The notes under the pieces are model-generated. The model worked only from the letters and a program-made list of their open reading frames with translations, made no database searches and had not been told where the DNA came from. From Streptomyces cylindrosporus (lineage in GTDB: Bacteria > Actinomycetota > Actinomycetes > Streptomycetales > Streptomycetaceae): a DNA stretch of 64,000 bases. Shown piece after piece: positions 59,760 to 64,000 of the stretch; the stretch's first letter is position 1; every line of letters starts with the position of its first letter. The stretch spans positions 310,001-374,000 of the forward strand of contig NZ_JALDAY010000005.1 in the NCBI RefSeq assembly GCF_022698165.1. Direction: 5' to 3'. The position numbers were made by a program, and so were the translations under genes.

Positions 59760-61376
59760 GTGCGAGGCCCCCGCAGTAGCCGGCGGGAGTTCCACCTCCA
59801 CGCCCGGGTCGCCCGCGTCCGCCGTGTAGTCCCGTGGGTTGGTCTCGTCGACGCCCTCCGGGGCCTTCAGTGCCTTCAGTACGAAGGTCAGGACCACCGT
59901 GACCAGGACGTTCAGGACGAACGCCGTCAGGCCGATGTAGCCGATCTCGCCGATGCCGGGGATCTCCGCGTTGGAGCCGCCGAAGTGCTTCTGGCCGGGG
60001 TTGGTCGGGGAGGCCACGTCGTACGCGGCGATCGTGCCGTAGATCATGCCCGTCGCCCAGCCCGCCAGCAGCGCCCAGCGGTGGAACCAGCGCGTGAACA
60101 GGCCGCCGACCAGCGCCGGGAAGGTCTGCAGGATCCAGATGCCGCCCAGGAGCTGGAAGTTGATCGCCACCGTCTTGTCCATCGTCAGGACGAAGACCAG
60201 TGCGCCGACCTTCACCAGCAGCGAGACCAGCTTGGAGACTTTGGTCTCCTGCTCCGGCGTCGCGTCCGGCTTGATGAAGTCCTTGTAGATGTTGCGGGTG
60301 AAGAGGTTCGCGGCCGCGATCGACATGATGGCCGCCGGCACCAGCGCGCCGATGCCGATCGCCGCGAACGCCACGCCCGCGAACCAGCTCGGGAACATGT
60401 CCTCGAAGAGCTGGGGGATGGCGAGTTGGGGATTGGTGACGTCGACCCCGCTCTTGATCGCCATGAAGCCCAGCAGCGCGAGCAGCCCCAGCATCAGCGA
60501 GTACAGCGGCAGGATCGTGGTGTTGCGGCGGATCACCTCACGGCTCTTCGAGGAGAGCGTCGCGGTGATCGAGTGCGGGTACATGAACAGCGCGAGCGCG
60601 GAGCCCAACGCCAGCGTGGCATACGTCCACTGGGCCGCAGGGGGCGAGACGATGGCGCCCGCGCCCGCCTTCGTGAACTTGTCGTTCGCCGCGCTGAAGA
60701 TGTCGTCGAAGCCGCCCAGCTTGATCGGGATGTAGATGATCGCCACCGCGATGACGATGTAGATCAGCGCGTCCTTCACGAACGCGATGAGGGCGGGAGC
60801 CCGCAGGCCCGACGAGTAGGTGTACGCGGCCAGCACGCCGAAGGCGATCAGCAGCGGCAGGTCCTTCACGAACCAGTTGGAGTCCGTGCCGCCGCCGATG
60901 CCCATCACGTCCAGCACGGCCTGGATGCCGACCAGTTGGAGCGCGATGTACGGCATCGTCGCCAGGATGCCGGTGACCGCCACCGCCAGCGACAGGCCCT
61001 TGGAGCCGAAGCGTCCGCGCACGAAGTCGGAGGTGGTGACGTACCCGTGGCGGTGCGAGACCGACCACAGCCGGGGCAGGAAGGTGAAGATCAGCGGGTA
61101 CACCAGGATCGTGTACGGCACCGCGAAGAAGCCGGCCGCGCCCGCCGCGTAGATCGCCGCCGGCACGGCGACGAAGGTGTACGCCGTGTACAGGTCGCCG
61201 CCGAGCAGGAACCAGGTGATCCAGGTGCCGAACGACCGTCCGCCCAGGCCCCATTCGTCGAGCGAGGCCTCGCTCTCGGCCTTGCGCCAGCGCGCCGCCA
61301 GGAAGCCCATGACCGTGACGGCCAGGAAGAAGAAGATGAAGACGCCGAGCGCGACGCCGTTCACGCCGTCCTTCAC
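59757..61376 (-). CDS. Sodium:solute symporter (monocarboxylate permease MctP-like)
   Basis: 539 aa with about 13 membrane helices of the SSS fold, including GGRSFGTWITWFLLGGDLYTAY and MYPHSITATLSSKSREVIRRN, features of MctP/pyruvate-lactate-alanine permeases. The GTG start overlaps the DUF3311 stop (GTGA), the usual two-gene arrangement. Substrates are probably short carboxylates; this is inference from family and from the nearby CstA. Confidence 0.87.
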   Translation of the reverse strand: MKDGVNGVALGVFIFFFLAVTVMGFLAARWRKAESEASLDEWGLGGRSFGTWITWFLLGGDLYTAYTFVAVPAAIYAAGAAGFFAVPYTILVYPLIFTFLPRLWSVSHRHGYVTTSDFVRGRFGSKGLSLAVAVTGILATMPYIALQLVGIQAVLDVMGIGGGTDSNWFVKDLPLLIAFGVLAAYTYSSGLRAPALIAFVKDALIYIVIAVAIIYIPIKLGGFDDIFSAANDKFTKAGAGAIVSPPAAQWTYATLALGSALALFMYPHSITATLSSKSREVIRRNTTILPLYSLMLGLLALLGFMAIKSGVDVTNPQLAIPQLFEDMFPSWFAGVAFAAIGIGALVPAAIMSIAAANLFTRNIYKDFIKPDATPEQETKVSKLVSLLVKVGALVFVLTMDKTVAINFQLLGGIWILQTFPALVGGLFTRWFHRWALLAGWATGMIYGTIAAYDVASPTNPGQKHFGGSNAEIPGIGEIGYIGLTAFVLNVLVTVVLTFVLKALKAPEGVDETNPRDYTADAGDPGVEVELPPATAGASH

Positions 61377-61624
61377 TCGGCACCCCCTCGGCGGCCACGC
61401 TGGTCGCGCTGCCACAGCTTGTACGCGGTCATCGTGAGCGCCGTGGAGATCAGCACCCACAGCATCTGGTACCAGTAGAAGAACGGGATCCCGATGAACG
61501 CCGGATCGGTCTTGGCGTAGGAGCCGACCCAGAGCATCGCCACGAAGGGCGCGATCAGGCAGACGGCGATGACCACCCGGACCGGGGTCACCAACGGTGG
61601 TCTCGCTTCAGGCACTTCAGACAT
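61373..61624 (-). CDS. DUF3311 small membrane partner of the symporter
   Basis: 83 aa, two helices (VRVVIAVCLIAPFVAMLWVG and FYWYQMLWVLISTALTMTAY). DUF3311 proteins are regularly encoded just before SSS carboxylate permeases and are thought to be needed for their function. ATG 61624; the 3' end overlaps the symporter start. Confidence 0.85.
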   Translation of the reverse strand: MSEVPEARPPLVTPVRVVIAVCLIAPFVAMLWVGSYAKTDPAFIGIPFFYWYQMLWVLISTALTMTAYKLWQRDQRGRRGGAE

Positions 61625-61740
61625 ACCGCGGCTCCGTCCCCTCACTGATCACCTGTGTAACGCGCAGGCAATCTAGGTCACGGTGTCGCGTCAGCGGAAG
61701 ACCTCGTCCGTATATCGGTATGTCGATTCTGTGAAGGCGG

Positions 61741-61941
61741 TCAACAACAGCGGAAGCCCTGCCGCGGATCCTCCTCCTGACGGTCGGTCCGCATCCGCTC
61801 GAACTCCCGCCGGGACGGAACCTCGGCCTGTGGATGATCCTTTCGTACGTGCGCCACGTACCGCTCGTACGCCGACTCATCGGTCAGCTCGCGCACGTAC
61901 CAGCGCACACTCCTAGCCACTCGTACCAGCGCCGACCGCAT
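61741..61941 (-). CDS. YbdD/YjiX-family small protein
   Basis: 66 aa with YERYVAHVRKDHPQAEVPSR, family motif REFERMRTD and terminal GFRCC. YbdD-like proteins accompany CstA transporters. It overlaps the 3' end of cstA by 29 nt. Function unknown, perhaps a regulatory subunit. Confidence 0.83.
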   Translation of the reverse strand: MRSALVRVARSVRWYVRELTDESAYERYVAHVRKDHPQAEVPSRREFERMRTDRQEEDPRQGFRCC

Positions 61942-64000
61942 GGCGTGCCTCCTCCTTCTCCTCCCGCGTCGGGATCAGGCCCGCCGGCGCGGTGATCCGG
62001 GACTCGACGTACGGCGACTCGCTGAGCGTGGACAGGGCCGGGCGGCGGACATGGCGGACGCAGACGCGCAGCGCGTCCGCGATGACGACGATGATCAGGA
62101 CCGCGAGAACGGCCGAAAGTATGCCGTCCACCGTGGAGTTGGTGACCACGGTGTGCATGTCGTCCATGTTCTTGGCCGGCGGCAGCACCTTCCCGGCGTC
62201 GATCGCGTCCTGGAAGACCGAACGCTGTTTGAAGAAGCCGACCTTGGGGTCGCTGGAGAACACCTTCTGGTAGCTGGCGGTCAGGGTGACCGTGGCGTCC
62301 CAGGCGAGCGGAACCGCCGTGATCCAGGCCCACTTGAGGCGTCCGGACTTCACCAGCAGGGTCGTGCAGACGGCCAGGGCGACGGCGGCGAGGAGCTGGT
62401 TGGAGATGCCGAAGATCGGGAAGAGCTGGTTGATCCCGCCGAGCGGCTCGTGCACGCCGACCCAGAGGAAGTAGCCCCACAGGGCGCAGACGATCCCGCT
62501 GGTGATGACCAGGCCGGGCTTCCAACTCACGTTCTTGAACGGCCGGATGACGTTGCCCAGCGTGTCCTGGAGCATGAACCGGCCCACCCGGGTGCCCGCG
62601 TCCAGCGCGGTCAGGATGAACAGCGCCTCGAACATGATCGCGAAGTGGTACCAGAAGGCGCGCAGGCTCCCGCCGGTGACCTTGGAGAAGATCTCCGAGA
62701 CGCCGACGGCGAGCGTGGGCGCGCCGCCGGTGCGGGACAGCAGGGTCGACTCCTCGACGTTCTTCGCGGCCTGCGCGAGGTCGGCGGGGGAGATGTGGTA
62801 GCCCCAACTGCTCACCACCTGCGAGGCGTTGTCCACGGTGGTGCCGATCACGCCGGCCGGCGCGTTCATCGCGAAGTACAGGCCCGGATCGATGATGCTC
62901 GCCGCGACCAGCGCCATGATCGCGACCGACGACTCCATCAGCATGGAGCCGTAGCCGATCATGCGGACCTGCGTCTCCTTCTGGATCATCTTCGGCGTCG
63001 TACCGCTCGAAATGAGGGAGTGGAAGCCGGACAGCGCCCCGCAGGCGATGGTGATGAACACGAAGGGGAAGAGGGAGCCGGCGAAGACCGGGCCGTCGCC
63101 GCGCGATGCGAAGTCCGTGACCGCGTCCATCTTCAGCGTGGGCAGCGCGATGACGACGCCCAGCGCCAGCAGGGCGATCGTGCCGATCTTCATGAACGTG
63201 GAGAGGTAGTCGCGGGGTGCGAGGAGCATCCACACCGGCAGGATCGAGGCGATGAAGCCGTACGCCACCAGCCAGATGACGAGCGTCGAGGGCGCCAGCG
63301 TGAACGCGTCCGCCCAGGACGACTCGGCGACCCAGCGGCCCGCGACGAGGGCGAGCAGCAGCAGGGCGACGCCGATGAGGGAGACCTCGGCGACCCGGCC
63401 GGGGCGAAGTACCCGTAGGTAGAAGCCCATCAGCAGGGCGATCGGGATGGTCATCGCGATGGAGAAGGTGCCCCAGGGGGAGGCGGCGAGGGCGTTGACG
63501 ACGACCAGGGCCAGCACGCCGAGCAGGATGATCATGATGGCGAAGGCGGCGACCAGCGCGGCCGCGCCGCCGAAGGGGCCGATCTCCTCGCGGGCCATCT
63601 GGCCCAGGGACCTGCCGTCCCGCCGGGTCGAGAAGAACAGTACGACCATGTCCTGCACGGCCCCGGCGAAGATCACCCCCGCGATGATCCAGATGGTGCC
63701 GGGCAGGTATCCCATCTGCGCGGCGAGCACGGGTCCGACGAGCGGGCCGGCGCCGGCGATCGCCGCGAAGTGGTGGCCGAGCAGCACGCGGCGGTCGGTG
63801 GGGTGGAAGTCGATGCCGTTGTCGAGGCGTTCGGCCGGGGTGGCCCGGGTGCCGTCGACCTTCAGCACCCGGTTCGCGATGAACTTCGCGTAGAAGCGGT
63901 AGCCGATCGCGTACGAGCCGAGGGCGGCCGCCACCATCCAGGCGGCCGAGACGTCCTCGCCCCGGGCGAGCGCGAGCACGGCCCAGCCGGTGGCGCCGAT
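61913..64000 (-). CDS. cstA: Carbon starvation protein CstA (5' end outside window)
   Basis: At least 696 codons; the frame is still open at the window edge, so a short N-terminal part is missing. Many membrane helices, with CstA marks GIDFHPTDRRVLLGHHFAAIAGAGPLVGP and MARE-EIGPFGGAAALVAAF, plus FSTRRDGRSLGQ and a long C-terminal region. CstA/BtsT proteins import pyruvate or peptides and are induced in carbon limitation. The stop lies inside ybdD, giving a 29-nt overlap. Confidence 0.92.
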   Translation of the reverse strand: MGATGWAVLALARGEDVSAAWMVAAALGSYAIGYRFYAKFIANRVLKVDGTRATPAERLDNGIDFHPTDRRVLLGHHFAAIAGAGPLVGPVLAAQMGYLPGTIWIIAGVIFAGAVQDMVVLFFSTRRDGRSLGQMAREEIGPFGGAAALVAAFAIMIILLGVLALVVVNALAASPWGTFSIAMTIPIALLMGFYLRVLRPGRVAEVSLIGVALLLLALVAGRWVAESSWADAFTLAPSTLVIWLVAYGFIASILPVWMLLAPRDYLSTFMKIGTIALLALGVVIALPTLKMDAVTDFASRGDGPVFAGSLFPFVFITIACGALSGFHSLISSGTTPKMIQKETQVRMIGYGSMLMESSVAIMALVAASIIDPGLYFAMNAPAGVIGTTVDNASQVVSSWGYHISPADLAQAAKNVEESTLLSRTGGAPTLAVGVSEIFSKVTGGSLRAFWYHFAIMFEALFILTALDAGTRVGRFMLQDTLGNVIRPFKNVSWKPGLVITSGIVCALWGYFLWVGVHEPLGGINQLFPIFGISNQLLAAVALAVCTTLLVKSGRLKWAWITAVPLAWDATVTLTASYQKVFSSDPKVGFFKQRSVFQDAIDAGKVLPPAKNMDDMHTVVTNSTVDGILSAVLAVLIIVVIADALRVCVRHVRRPALSTLSESPYVESRITAPAGLIPTREEKEEARHAVGAGTSG

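Overview
The window is chromosomal DNA from a Streptomyces species. Evidence: very high GC with G/C-rich third codon positions, GTG starts and Streptomyces marker genes (wblC, sigR-rsrA with a sigma-R promoter, a mycoredoxin, albaflavenone genes, nrdAB behind a B12 riboswitch). The gene order matches, from memory, the conserved core of the S. coelicolor chromosome around sigR and nrdABS. I see no prophage, insertion sequence, CRISPR array or transfer region. Both ends cut a gene: adnA on the left and cstA on the right.

Layout. 0-13 kb: DNA repair and redox. The recombination helicase-nuclease pair AdnA/AdnB, an M20 dipeptidase, NudC, a mycoredoxin with its own sigma-R promoter, the helicase UvrD2, and the antibiotic-stress regulator wblC behind an attenuator leader containing an upstream ORF. 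13-26 kb: conserved actinobacterial genes. These are an ABC1-type kinase coupled to a ThiF/E1-like protein, a YgjP-type metalloprotease, a TerD-AIM24 fusion followed by two AIM24 proteins, a zincin-like protein coupled to a NUDIX enzyme, an epimerase-like SDR, moaE, and a PDZ-Lon protease. 26-37 kb: the large UPF0182 membrane protein; two identical initiator tRNA genes flanking a Sel1/TPR protein; an SsuABC-like transporter; a Fur regulator; a CBS protein; hisN; and a TetR/SMR efflux pair.

37-49 kb: aroA-rsgA, an M50-like protease, a SRAP (YedK) protein, an alpha/beta hydrolase, the thiol-stress system sigR-rsrA (with promoter and start codons for both the short and long sigma-R forms), then a three-ORF chain: a catalytic HD-GYP membrane protein, a repeat-only ORF and a degenerate HD membrane protein, joined by 4-nt overlaps. 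A TPR protein and peptide deformylase follow. 49-59 kb: epi-isozizaene synthase and a CYP170A-type P450 (albaflavenone), an AraC/GlxA regulator probably corresponding to nrdS, a block with a secreted S53 peptidase and a lipoprotein, and nrdB-nrdA read from a cobalamin riboswitch. 59-64 kb: a GNAT enzyme and a carboxylate-uptake group (SSS symporter with DUF3311 partner, CstA with YbdD).

Themes. Two sigma-R promoters (sigR and mycoredoxin) match GGAAT-N18-GTT exactly, tying the thiol-stress genes together. Many neighbouring genes are joined by ATGA/GTGA/TAATG overlaps. Three places carry in-frame, multiple-of-3 minisatellites (adnA, the ThiF-like gene, the HD-GYP chain). A dispersed Streptomyces intergenic repeat occurs at least four times.
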